Origin: Bremerella sp. P1
GTDB taxonomy: Bacteria; Planctomycetota; Planctomycetia; Pirellulales; Pirellulaceae
NCBI RefSeq assembly: GCF_028748185.1
Contig: NZ_CP118164.1
Span: forward strand, 1,178,001 to 1,242,000
Length of the DNA: 64,000 bases
Reading direction: 5' to 3'
Each line of letters opens with the position of its first letter. Position 1 is the stretch's first letter. The notes under the pieces are model-generated. The model ran no database searches. It was given only the letters and a program-made list of their open reading frames with translations, and had not been told where the DNA came from. The position numbers and the translations under genes are program-made. Positions 17,440-25,389 of the stretch are shown here, one piece after another.

Positions 17440-18639
17440 ATGAGTGAAAAAATAACGATCGGGATCCATTCAGCTTCTTGGACCGAACATTCCCGACGCG
17501 TGTTGCAAGGACTACTCAATTACATCGAAGAGTATCCCAACATTCAAGTTCGCGACTTTCGATTCTCGAGCAACGACCCCAACCTGGTCGGCAATCCTCC
17601 GTGGGCGGGCAAAGTGGACGGGGCCATCGTTTCCGCTGGTCGCAACGCCGGCATCACCACTTGGCTCAAGCGAGGCAAAGTCCCGGTAGTCCTGGCCAGT
17701 GGCGACTTGATTGATTCCGGCTTCGTCTCGGTCTACACCGATGTGCATTCGGTCGGTCGACTTGCCGCGTCTCACCTGACCGAAGCAGGCTTCGAGCACA
17801 TTGCCTTCGTCGGATACCAGAAGTCGGACGGATCGAAACGACGCCGCGACGGACTCGCGGATGAACTCACCAAGCGCGGCATCAAGCTCAAGGCCGTTGC
17901 CCTCAAGGAAATCCCGGTGGATACGGTTGATGAAGACCGAGAGATCTCCGAATCAACGGTCGAAAAGATTCAACAGCTACTAGAGAAGTCCCCCAAGCCG
18001 CTTGCCGTTGTCGCGCTTAACGACGTCGTGGCCGAGTTTGTCGCGAAGATCGCCCTCGAAATGGGGCTCTCGATTCCTGATGAAATCGGCGTGCTGGGCG
18101 TGGGAGACTCGGAACGTGCTCGCATGGCCGATCCACCACTTTCCAGCGTGCATACGCCCGGCGTCGAGATTGGCTACCGCTGTGCGTCGCTACTGCACTC
18201 GATGATCTTAGGGAACACCCCGAAGGAAACCGTTTTCGAGATCCCCGCCGAGCAGGTCTCGGCCAGGCGTTCAACCACCGGCTGGAAACGTGCCGCGGTG
18301 ACCGATATCGATCGGGCCGTGAGCTACATTCGCGAACATGCCTGCGACGGTATTCGCTTGAAGGATGTTTCGAGTGCAGTCCGAATTCCGATCCGTACCT
18401 TAGAGATCGAATTCAAAAAGCAGATCGGCCGCTCGATGGGGGAAGTGATCCGCGAAGTTCGCTTGGAACGCGTGAAGCATTTGCTCGAGACGACTAATCT
18501 CTCGACGCAGCGGATCGCAGCCATGGTGGGCTACAGTCACTATTCCTACTTGAATAAGTTGCTGCGTGACGAATTGAATGTCACCCCCAGCCAGTACCGC
18601 AAACAGCAGCGGAAAGCCAACGCTGAGCTGGAATCGTAA
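17440..18639 (+). CDS. XylR-type transcriptional regulator (LacI-like sensor plus AraC domain)
   Basis: Sugar-sensing activator in the cytoplasm. Residues 1-275 form a periplasmic-binding-like sensor (ITIGIHSASWTEHSRRVLQG, VYTDVHSVGRLAASHLTEAGF, ALNDVVAEFVAKIALEMG, VGVGDSERARMADPPLSSV), the fold used by LacI and XylR. Residues about 290-395 are an AraC DNA-binding domain with two helix-turn-helix units, including RLERVKHLLETTNLSTQRIA and GYSHYSYLNKLLRDE, and the terminal P-S-QYR. The E. coli XylR has this same order. Position between the esterase/sulfatase operon and its own promoter suggests control of the locus; the inducer is unknown. Confidence 0.92.
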   Translation: MSEKITIGIHSASWTEHSRRVLQGLLNYIEEYPNIQVRDFRFSSNDPNLVGNPPWAGKVDGAIVSAGRNAGITTWLKRGKVPVVLASGDLIDSGFVSVYTDVHSVGRLAASHLTEAGFEHIAFVGYQKSDGSKRRRDGLADELTKRGIKLKAVALKEIPVDTVDEDREISESTVEKIQQLLEKSPKPLAVVALNDVVAEFVAKIALEMGLSIPDEIGVLGVGDSERARMADPPLSSVHTPGVEIGYRCASLLHSMILGNTPKETVFEIPAEQVSARRSTTGWKRAAVTDIDRAVSYIREHACDGIRLKDVSSAVRIPIRTLEIEFKKQIGRSMGEVIREVRLERVKHLLETTNLSTQRIAAMVGYSHYSYLNKLLRDELNVTPSQYRKQQRKANAELES

Positions 18640-18725
18640 CGCATGCATTCACACTGATGGGTGCACGCTTACCGCAATATCTGAGAATTGTGGCAACCAT
18701 CTCCGTGAGAGGTCGTTAACCGGGA

Positions 18726-18759
18726 AGACGCCAAGCTCTGCGCGGCGTCTACCGCTTTT
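18726..18759 (+). terminator. Possible terminator after the regulator gene
   Basis: AGACGCC (18726-18732) pairs with GGCGTCT (18744-18750), 7 bp with an 11-nt loop, followed by TTTT at 18756-18759. It is weak and 87 bases after the stop. Confidence 0.4.
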
Positions 18760-18793
18760 CTAACGTACGAATCTCATCGGGGAGGGAACAGAT

Positions 18794-19492
18794 ATGCCGG
18801 CCTGGACAGTGAAGAACGCGTGGACGCCATCCACGATTCAGTCCTACCGTAATTACGCTAAAACCAATGGTCCACGCCGTGCAGGCAACTTGCGTTCGAC
18901 CTGCGAGGACCTTTCGATCCGCATGGTGGTCGACTTTGCTGAGCAGAATAATCTGCCGGTATTCTTCGGCAACAACGCCAACTCACAGGGGCTCGACCCG
19001 GCCAAGTTCAATTCGAAGGCGGCGTACCTGGACGCAGTGCTCCCTTCGACCGGGGCCAGCGACCTGTTGGACTACAATACCGTCGTGATGGTGAAAGGCG
19101 CCCAGAAGGGGAACGCCAACGTCAGCTTGCCGCTGGCCAAGCCAGGCGACCTGATCATCCTGTACCAAGGAGGCGGACACGTCCAAGTCGTCACCTCCGT
19201 TACCCCAGGCACCGTGAATATCGTCCAGGGAAACTTTCGCCCATCCTCACAGCGATGCGGCAGAATCGATCGCGTCTGGAATGGCCAGAATCAGAACGAT
19301 CCGGCATCACGGTGCTACATCGGCGAGATCGTCGCGCAGAAAGCGTACACACGATCTGGCACGCCTCCGAAATGGACATTCACCGGAGGCAGGGATGAAT
19401 TCTCGAAGGAGGGACGGCTTTGCATCTGGGACTTCGATGGCTGGAACGACTTCGTTCCCAACTATAACCGCGCGAAGGCTACCACGCCGTAA
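18794..19492 (+). CDS. Papain-fold-like hydrolase (CHAP/NlpC type), unknown
   Basis: 232 residues after a strong GGAGGG site. No signal peptide or membrane segment. STCEDLSIRMVVDFAEQ (Cys37), then AKPGDLIILYQGGGHVQVVTSV (His129) and VNIVQGNF (Asn147) follow the order, spacing and 'PGDLI...HV.VV' wording of CHAP and NlpC/P60 cysteine peptidases/amidases. The C-terminal 60 residues, rich in Trp, Arg and Asp, are not recognised. A strong terminator follows. If exported it could act on peptidoglycan cross-links or toxin-like targets, but nothing in the context shows this; planctomycete envelopes can be peptidoglycan-containing. Confidence 0.65.
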   Translation: MPAWTVKNAWTPSTIQSYRNYAKTNGPRRAGNLRSTCEDLSIRMVVDFAEQNNLPVFFGNNANSQGLDPAKFNSKAAYLDAVLPSTGASDLLDYNTVVMVKGAQKGNANVSLPLAKPGDLIILYQGGGHVQVVTSVTPGTVNIVQGNFRPSSQRCGRIDRVWNGQNQNDPASRCYIGEIVAQKAYTRSGTPPKWTFTGGRDEFSKEGRLCIWDFDGWNDFVPNYNRAKATTP

Positions 19493-19520
19493 GCGAATCA
19501 ATGTCACGACCTGAATGTTC

Positions 19521-19556
19521 AGAACGCCGAGCCATACTCGGCGTTCTGGCATTTTT
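19521..19556 (+). terminator. Strong Rho-independent terminator
   Basis: Perfect 11-bp stem AGAACGCCGAG (19521-19531) with its complement at 19537-19547, a 5-nt loop, and a T-run at 19552-19556. It ends the papain-fold-like gene. Confidence 0.88.
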
Positions 19557-19560
19557 GCAG

Positions 19561-19995
19561 TTAAAGCTCAGGCACCTCGAAGTTAATCACCGTGTCCTCA
19601 TTTTTGATTTCTGCCTGCGTGGGATACTCTTTGAAGATCTGGGTTCCCTCGAGCGCGAACTCGCCATCTTTGACGATCTCAATCGCATCCTCTTCAAAGC
19701 CGCAAATCGAGACCTTCATCGGTCCGGCACACACGCCTTCTTCGGTGCGATACACGCCATTCTTGATCGGTGCGTAGCTACCTGGCCCGGTACCTCCCTT
19801 TTCGACATCGGGTTCAAACTTCACCAACCCCGAAGGAAGAGGCTGCCCAGCATAGGTGACCGTTCCCGAGACTTGATACCGTGGCGCGTAACTGTCATTA
19901 CCGCAGCCAGAGAATCCAACGAGCCCGCAAACAGTGGCGAGTATCCAAGCCAGGCAATTTAACGGTTGGCGGCCTCTAACGTAGCAGATATTCAT
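19561..19995 (-). CDS. Regulatory-like beta-sandwich lipoprotein without a DUF1559 partner
   Basis: 144 residues with a leader ending in FSGC (Cys31), then VSGTVTYAGQPLPSGLVKFEP and a closing strand INFEVPEL, matching the core of the lipoproteins that accompany DUF1559 genes in this window. ATG at 19995. Convergent with the papain-fold-like gene, only four bases after the terminator T-run. Unlike the other four copies no DUF1559 gene lies beside it. Probably a periplasmic-face or outer-surface lipoprotein of unknown ligand. Confidence 0.8.
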   Translation of the reverse strand: MNICYVRGRQPLNCLAWILATVCGLVGFSGCGNDSYAPRYQVSGTVTYAGQPLPSGLVKFEPDVEKGGTGPGSYAPIKNGVYRTEEGVCAGPMKVSICGFEEDAIEIVKDGEFALEGTQIFKEYPTQAEIKNEDTVINFEVPEL

Positions 19996-20393
19996 AGCGC
20001 ATTCCCCTAGAAGATCGCATGCTGCGTCTGCCCCGTCGCATAAGAAAAGATAAAGAAAAGATTGCTTCCCGCGAGTGTTCTTAACTGCGCGGAAGTAGGT
20101 TTATATCAGGTATCCGAGTGGCTGGAAAAGGGATGGCCGGCATCCGAATCAACATTTTTGTTTACGGTTTACCGCCACGAGGGTTGAACGTTACCAGAAG
20201 CTGAAATTGGGACAACGCGCGTTACCCACGCAAATGGGGAAACAAGGGCCGACAAGCTTTCGTTACGTCGAACCTTTCTGAATTTGTTCATTTTGGTGTC
20301 CCATTTGCTCTACGGCTAAGGGACAATCAGTGGTGATTATCGAGATTGCCAGCTGGAACCCTTTTAACGTGGGAATGCTGAGGAGATTCAGGC
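19996..20393. other. 398-bp divergent non-coding region
   Basis: Carries promoters for the lipoprotein and the zinc-peptidase gene. A purine-rich stretch (about 20043-20063) and GAGGAG before the ATG at 20394 are visible. No palindrome, RNA gene or coding frame stands out. Confidence 0.4.
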
Positions 20394-21248
20394 ATGCGAT
20401 GGCGAGGACGACGCGGTAGCGAGAATGTTGAGGATCGGCGATCTTCCCGTGGCCCGGCAGTGGCTGGCGGCGGAAGTATCTTGGGCATCTTGCTGATCAT
20501 GCTGCTGGTGTGGCTGCTTGGTGGTAACCCCTTGGCCATTTTGCGCGGACTGGCCGTTCAGCAACCAGGTGGTGCTCCGGCCGAAGTCAATCCGGCCGAT
20601 GACGAGCGAGCTCAGTTTGTTTCCGTCGTGTTGGCCGATACCGAGGACGTCTGGGGCGAGCAGTTTCAACTAGTCGGCAAGCAGTACCGCGACCCCACGC
20701 TGGTCATGTTCCGCGGGACGGTCCAGTCGGCGTGTGGTTTTCAACAAGCGGCGACCGGCCCCTTCTACTGCCCGCTGGACCAAAAGGTATACATCGATCT
20801 CAGCTTCTTCGACGAAATGGACAATAACCTGGGGGCTGGAGGTGACTTCGCCCGAGCCTATGTGATCGCTCACGAAGTGGGACATCACGTGCAGAACCTA
20901 TTGGGCATCAGCGAAGAAGTCCACCGCGCGCGTACGCGAGTCGGCAAAGAGGAAGCCAACGAGCTCTCCGTCCGACAGGAACTTCAAGCCGATTTTCTCG
21001 CCGGTGTCTGGGCACACCATGCCCAGCAGAACTGGAACATCCTGGAAGAAGGGGACATCGAAGAAGCCTTGAACGCGGCGACCGCTATTGGTGACGATCG
21101 ATTGCAAATGGAAGCACGCGGGTACGTTGTGCCTGAGTCCTTCACCCACGGCAGTTCCAAGCAGCGTGCCCGCTGGTTCTATAAAGGTTTAAAGACCGGC
21201 GACATGGACCAGGGAGACACGTTCAGCATCCCCTACAACCAGCTTTAG
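20394..21248 (+). CDS. ypfJ: YpfJ-type neutral zinc metallopeptidase
   Basis: Membrane-anchored zinc peptidase of the YpfJ/neutral-zinc-metallopeptidase family; natural substrate unknown. ATG 20394 with GAGGAG ribosome site. 284 residues: basic N-terminus beginning MRWRGRRGSENVEDRR, one membrane helix at about 28-52, and DDERAQFVSVVLADTEDVW leading into the catalytic domain. Zinc motif HEVGHH with His160, Glu161 and His164, then a downstream ELSVRQELQADFLAGVWAH segment whose E and D are the third ligand region. FYCPLDQKVYIDLSFF just before the motif is a family signature. Downstream is an unrelated esterase gene. Confidence 0.93.
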   Translation: MRWRGRRGSENVEDRRSSRGPAVAGGGSILGILLIMLLVWLLGGNPLAILRGLAVQQPGGAPAEVNPADDERAQFVSVVLADTEDVWGEQFQLVGKQYRDPTLVMFRGTVQSACGFQQAATGPFYCPLDQKVYIDLSFFDEMDNNLGAGGDFARAYVIAHEVGHHVQNLLGISEEVHRARTRVGKEEANELSVRQELQADFLAGVWAHHAQQNWNILEEGDIEEALNAATAIGDDRLQMEARGYVVPESFTHGSSKQRARWFYKGLKTGDMDQGDTFSIPYNQL

Positions 21249-21310
21249 CACGGTCCAGTGGCTTGTGCTACGATAGTTGCTCTCACTCGATTGAATTCTA
21301 CCTACCGTTG

Positions 21311-22141
21311 ATGAACACCATGATGACTCGCCAGACCTTCCTTCGCGCATTGCTCCTACTCGCTGTTCCTTCCCTGCTATATGCGGAGGATACCGGTTCC
21401 AAGCTGGAAACCGACATCCCTTACCGCACGGAAGCTGGCCTGGACGACTACGCCAAACAGCAGTGCCGCGTCGATGTATTTACGCCAGCAAGTAATGGTT
21501 TTGCCACCGTGGTTTGGTTTCATGGCGGAGGCCTCGAAGCTGGCGATAAGAAGATCCCCGACTACTTAATGCACAACGGCTACGCGGTCGTCTCGGCCAA
21601 TTATCGGCATAGCCCCCAGGTGAACGCACCGGTCTACTTGGAAGATGCCGCCGCAGCAGTTGCCTGGACGTTTGCCAACATCCAGAAGTACGGCGGCGAT
21701 CCCAGCAAGATCTTCATCAGCGGTCACTCGGCCGGCGGCTACCTGACCAGTATGCTGGTGCTCGACGAGCGTTGGCTCAAGCCGCACGGAATTAGTCCGA
21801 ACGACCTGGCCGGTGCTATCCCCCACAGCGGCCAAACCTTCACGCACTTCACGATCCGCATGGAACGAGGCCTCGGCCGCGAGACTGGTGTCGCCGACGA
21901 CCTGGCCCCGCTCTATCACGTTCGCAAAGACACGCCACCACTGCTGCTCACCACGGGCGATCGCAACCTGGAATTCCCCTTCCGCTACGAAGAAAACGCC
22001 CTGCTCTTCAAAATGCTGGAGTCGGTCAAACACCCCGACGTTCAGCTCTACGAACTACAAGGCTTCACCCACGGCAACATGGTCGAGCCAGGCGTTCTGC
22101 TGATGACGCAGTTCATCAAGAAGCACGCGAAGGGCGACTAA
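21311..22141 (+). CDS. Secreted alpha/beta hydrolase, esterase/lipase type
   Basis: Predicted exported esterase. Start chosen at ATG 21311 (MNTMMTRQTFLRALLLL); ATGs at 21320 and 21323 are equally possible and none has a clear ribosome site. Leader ends near LLYA. The oxyanion motif is VWFHGGGLEAG, the nucleophile elbow FISGHSAGGYLTS, and the acid/base region LLTTGDRNLEF and FTHGNM, as in HSL-family or BD-FAE enzymes. About 276 residues. Substrate unknown; related feruloyl/acetyl esterases de-esterify plant polysaccharides. Stops 18 bp from the convergent barrel gene. Confidence 0.85.
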   Translation: MNTMMTRQTFLRALLLLAVPSLLYAEDTGSKLETDIPYRTEAGLDDYAKQQCRVDVFTPASNGFATVVWFHGGGLEAGDKKIPDYLMHNGYAVVSANYRHSPQVNAPVYLEDAAAAVAWTFANIQKYGGDPSKIFISGHSAGGYLTSMLVLDERWLKPHGISPNDLAGAIPHSGQTFTHFTIRMERGLGRETGVADDLAPLYHVRKDTPPLLLTTGDRNLEFPFRYEENALLFKMLESVKHPDVQLYELQGFTHGNMVEPGVLLMTQFIKKHAKGD

Positions 22142-22159
22142 AAGCGATCGCCTATGGCC

Positions 22160-23044
22160 TTAGAAGCGATAGGCGAGTCGAATGTCGTTAAGAAAGTCAG
22201 GGGCGGCTTCGTTCACGCCGAACGCGCTGCGCCAGCTAATGGCCCAGCGATCGCTTAAAAGATACGAAAGCCCGCCACCGAGCATGTGCTGACTCGTGTC
22301 ATCCTGCGAACCGATATCGGCCAGCATTTCCCACGAGACAAACGCACCGACGCGGTCAGTCAGTACCACGTCGTAGCTCAGGCTCTGTTGAATCTGCGTA
22401 TAGTCATCGCCAAAGACATCGAACAAGGCAAACCCAGTGCGGCCTGTCACCGCCGCCCATGGGCTGACTTGCCACGAGTACATCACTTCGGTCAGGGGCT
22501 GAAAGCTATTGAGAGCAAATGGGTTTCCTTCCATCGAAACCGGCAACGCCACATGCACGGCGGTCAGCGGCCGATAGCCATCTTGTCCCCACAGATCGTA
22601 AACGACGCCGATGGTCGGATCGAGCGTATTAGTGCTGCCGCCGTCGTTGAAGACAACGCCTGGCCATCCCAAGCGAAGTTCCAACCGGTCGGACAATCCC
22701 ATTCGCAGCAGCATATCAGGCACCGCGTGCTGCGAGCCAAAACCATTGGGGCCGCGCAAGTACGAATAGCCACCTTCGATTTGAACGCGTCCGCGAGCCA
22801 TGCGAACCACCTTCTGCGTCCACGTCTGCTCAATCGGGGACGGCTCGGCCGGAGCCCCCCAGCTTGGCTCGGCCAGGAATTCGTTTTGAGTACGATCCAT
22901 CGGCTGGACGGAATAGACCGGTCCGCCATCGGATGGAAAAACATTCATTTGCTGCGCATGCCCTGTCTCACAACAAGTGACAAGCCCGGCGATGGCCAGG
23001 CATGTCGTTGCTGCGGCAAGGGCGCGCTGTTCTAAGCGACGCAA
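22160..23044 (-). CDS. Outer-membrane beta-barrel protein, transporter/MetA-pathway-like
   Basis: 294 residues. The TTG at 23044 is used because AGGGGG precedes it and no ATG follows until residue 33. Leader contains CLAIAGLVTC; mature part is rich in alternating strands with aromatic girdles (VQIEGGYSYLRG, LELRLGWPGVVF, LTAVHVALPV, SYDVVLTDRVGAFVSWEM, GGGLSYLLSDRWAISWR) and ends in ..IRLAYRF, the C-terminal aromatic of outer-membrane proteins. It resembles the Phenol_MetA_deg/transporter barrels. 11 bp downstream of the repeat-rich secreted protein gene on the same strand, so probably one operon. Confidence 0.72.
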   Translation of the reverse strand: MRRLEQRALAAATTCLAIAGLVTCCETGHAQQMNVFPSDGGPVYSVQPMDRTQNEFLAEPSWGAPAEPSPIEQTWTQKVVRMARGRVQIEGGYSYLRGPNGFGSQHAVPDMLLRMGLSDRLELRLGWPGVVFNDGGSTNTLDPTIGVVYDLWGQDGYRPLTAVHVALPVSMEGNPFALNSFQPLTEVMYSWQVSPWAAVTGRTGFALFDVFGDDYTQIQQSLSYDVVLTDRVGAFVSWEMLADIGSQDDTSQHMLGGGLSYLLSDRWAISWRSAFGVNEAAPDFLNDIRLAYRF

Positions 23045-23055
23045 GAGAAGTCCCC

Positions 23056-24000
23056 CTAGCGATTTCGTCCAGGAGCACTGCTTGCTCGAGATGCCATCGA
23101 AGCGGCACTTCCGCCTCCGTTGTTCACGCGTGTTTGTGGCGACACGGAGCGAGGTGTGCTACCAGCCCACGAAGGTCGATGCGTGTTTTGGCTGGCATGC
23201 ATGGAAGGATGATCGGTCGAATCAAAATCGGATCGAGCCGATGCACTTCGACTTTCCTGGCCGTTCCCAATGGTAAAACCACGGCGAGGTGTTGCGGTGG
23301 AAGCGGCAGCCGAGGTGCTGCTGCCGCTCTTGCTGAACGGATTCAAACGCTGCCACCAGCTTACCTTCTCGGCCGGCTTGGACGTGGTCGGTTGCATCGA
23401 GGTCGAGGCGAACGATTCCGAAGCAGTTCGAGAAGCTTCAAACGTTGCCGTGCTCACTTCACCATCTGGGGTCCAGCTTCGGACCGATTCGCGCGTCTGA
23501 CCATTGGGGCCAACGAACGTACGCTCCATGGTGCCACTTGTTCCGTCCCAAGTCCGAACTTGTGTTTGGCTGACCACACGACCGTCGGGCAAGGTCACCA
23601 TGTGCTGGCGTGTGTAGTTGTTGGGGTCGGTACCCGTGAGCGAACGTTCGTGCTGCCGCATGATGGTTCCATCCGGAGCGGTCCAGGTTTGCGTACGCAG
23701 TTGGCTATAACCGTCTTCGGTGTTGATCCGTTCGTAAGACTGCGTCATCTCGCCGCGTGGGTTGGTCACCATATGCTCACGGACAAAACGCCCTTCTTCA
23801 GGAGCATCCAAAACCTGCATGGTGTTGGTCACCGTGCCCGCTTGGTTTTGCGTCTGCCGCTGGAAGGTAAATGGCGTCGGTGCCGGGATGGGTTCGGTTG
23901 GAAGTGGCTCAACCGGCGGAAGGGGTGTCGTGTCTTGAGCGAACACAGGCGTGACGAACAACAGTGCTACGAGCGAAGATGCGGTGGCAAATTTCGTCAT
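23056..24000 (-). CDS. Secreted repeat-rich protein, unknown
   Basis: Not recognised. Start at ATG 24000, where AAGGTAG lies about 12 bases upstream and a signal peptide ending in VFAQ begins; a longer frame upstream has no leader. About 314 residues. After a Pro-rich linker (PLPPVEPLPTEPIPAP) there are four to five imperfect repeats built as [TV]xP[DN]G followed by a charged strand (TNPRGEMTQSYER, TAPDGTIMRQHER, TLPDGRVVSQTQ, VGPNGQTRESVR, TPDGEVSTAT). The C-terminal 100 residues are Ser/Ala/Arg-rich and probably disordered. Such PDG strands resemble beta-hairpin repeats of surface proteins. Confidence 0.72.
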   Translation of the reverse strand: MTKFATASSLVALLFVTPVFAQDTTPLPPVEPLPTEPIPAPTPFTFQRQTQNQAGTVTNTMQVLDAPEEGRFVREHMVTNPRGEMTQSYERINTEDGYSQLRTQTWTAPDGTIMRQHERSLTGTDPNNYTRQHMVTLPDGRVVSQTQVRTWDGTSGTMERTFVGPNGQTRESVRSWTPDGEVSTATFEASRTASESFASTSMQPTTSKPAEKVSWWQRLNPFSKSGSSTSAAASTATPRRGFTIGNGQESRSASARSDFDSTDHPSMHASQNTHRPSWAGSTPRSVSPQTRVNNGGGSAASMASRASSAPGRNR

Positions 24001-24332
24001 GGAAATGACTACCTTGCTATCCATAAAGGTGGGCGGATCGAACATGCTGACCAATGGACGTTCCGTACTGACAAACGTTTCTTCCAATATCGACGGCGAG
24101 ACTAGTCGAAGTTCAAGTATTGGAGAATCGCGGCGGGACATTACCGCAAACCGTCGGGAATCGTCCAGATGGATATCGCAATGCACGCTACCAGCGATAG
24201 CATCGACGTGCAGATAGCGCAAGCGACTGCATCAAGCAACTTTGATTGGTTGATCCATCGATCCCATCAACCACTTCTCGTTGAAAGGCACAGAAGAACT
24301 TGAAAGTCAGACACTTCGTACTTGCCGACGCT
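24001..24332. other. 332-bp intergenic region
   Basis: Lies between two minus-strand genes and should hold the promoter of the repeat-rich protein. Nothing recognisable: no palindrome longer than six bases, terminator, RNA gene or frame with a ribosome site. Confidence 0.4.
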
Positions 24333-25208
24333 CTACTTCAAATGCTGTTTAAAGAACTCGATGGCTCGCTCGCGGGGCTCGCCTTTGTAGAACTCAGCAC
24401 CGCCGTGGCCACCTCCTTCGATGACGATCAACTCCAGCGGCAGGCCAGCTTCTTTGTAGACCGTTTGAATTCGCTGCGATTGATCCAGTAGGACCGTGTT
24501 GTCCTTGTCGCCGTGAATGACCAGAAACGGTGGGTCGTCTTCGGTTACGTGGAACGCGGCCGAAGCCTGTTTGGCCAGTTCGACCTTTTCGTCGGCTCCG
24601 CCGCCTAACAGTTTGTAGACGACTGAGCCCTTCTTATTCGCGCGGTGTGGCTGCGTCTTCGAACGGAGGACGAAGTCGGTCGCTCCGTAGTAGTCGACCA
24701 CGGCCGCAACGCGTGACGACTGATCGAGGTTGCCGCCGACGTCTCCTTCCAGCGCCTTCACCTCTCCGGAAGTTCCCATCAGCGCGGCCAGGTGACCACC
24801 GGCGCTGGAGCCAGCAACACCGATCTTCTCGGTCGAGTAGCCATACTTGTCGGCATTGGCTCGTAGCCAACGCACGGCCGCTTTGCAGTCTTGGATCTGG
24901 GCTGGGAACGTGGCTTTATCGGTTAATCGATACGAGATGCTCGCGACGGCCATGCCATGATCGTTTAGCCACGTGACAGGGCAACCCTCCTTACTGCCGC
25001 CCTGCCAGCCACCGCCGTGGATCCACACGACCAGCGGAGCGTCCTTCTTCTGCGGCAAGTAGAGGTCCAACTTCAAGCTATGCCCATCAACCTCGGCGAA
25101 CTCGATGTTCTTGATGACCTTCTTCTCTTGTTCCGCCTGCAGCGTGGTTGTCGCGATCAACAGTACGGCGGCGGTCAAAGTCATTAGCAGAGGGCGGGCA
25201 CAGATCAT
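24333..25208 (-). CDS. Secreted alpha/beta hydrolase, BD-FAE-type esterase
   Basis: 291 residues with a signal peptide ending near LQA. Oxyanion motif VWIHGGGWQGG, nucleophile elbow IGVAGSSAGGHLAA, catalytic Asp in VIHGDKDNTV and His in EGGGHGG, the classic set of carbohydrate-acetyl or feruloyl esterases and hormone-sensitive-lipase-like enzymes. ATG at 25208. Independent transcript with the YHYH gene divergent across 181 bp. Works in the periplasm or outside the cell; acts probably on an acylated sugar, inferred only from the family. Confidence 0.9.
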   Translation of the reverse strand: MICARPLLMTLTAAVLLIATTTLQAEQEKKVIKNIEFAEVDGHSLKLDLYLPQKKDAPLVVWIHGGGWQGGSKEGCPVTWLNDHGMAVASISYRLTDKATFPAQIQDCKAAVRWLRANADKYGYSTEKIGVAGSSAGGHLAALMGTSGEVKALEGDVGGNLDQSSRVAAVVDYYGATDFVLRSKTQPHRANKKGSVVYKLLGGGADEKVELAKQASAAFHVTEDDPPFLVIHGDKDNTVLLDQSQRIQTVYKEAGLPLELIVIEGGGHGGAEFYKGEPRERAIEFFKQHLK

Positions 25209-25389
25209 GGCAGATTCCTAGGCATCAAACGCAATTGCGCAAGGTGTGTAGTGGAAAAGGACTTAGGCCGATCTTAAAGTGACTTTCTGCGAATTTCTAC
25301 CCAATAGGGCGGAACAATTCTCTCGCACCTCGGTTTCATAACCGATATACTGCTAAACCAGTAGAGAGCAATCTACGGGAGATTTACCT

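Noticed and set aside
23002-24105. 367-codon plus-strand frame over the secreted repeat protein
   Set aside because: The minus-strand frame has a signal peptide, ribosome site and internal repeats; the plus-strand product is Arg/Ser/Cys-rich with no leader or motif.
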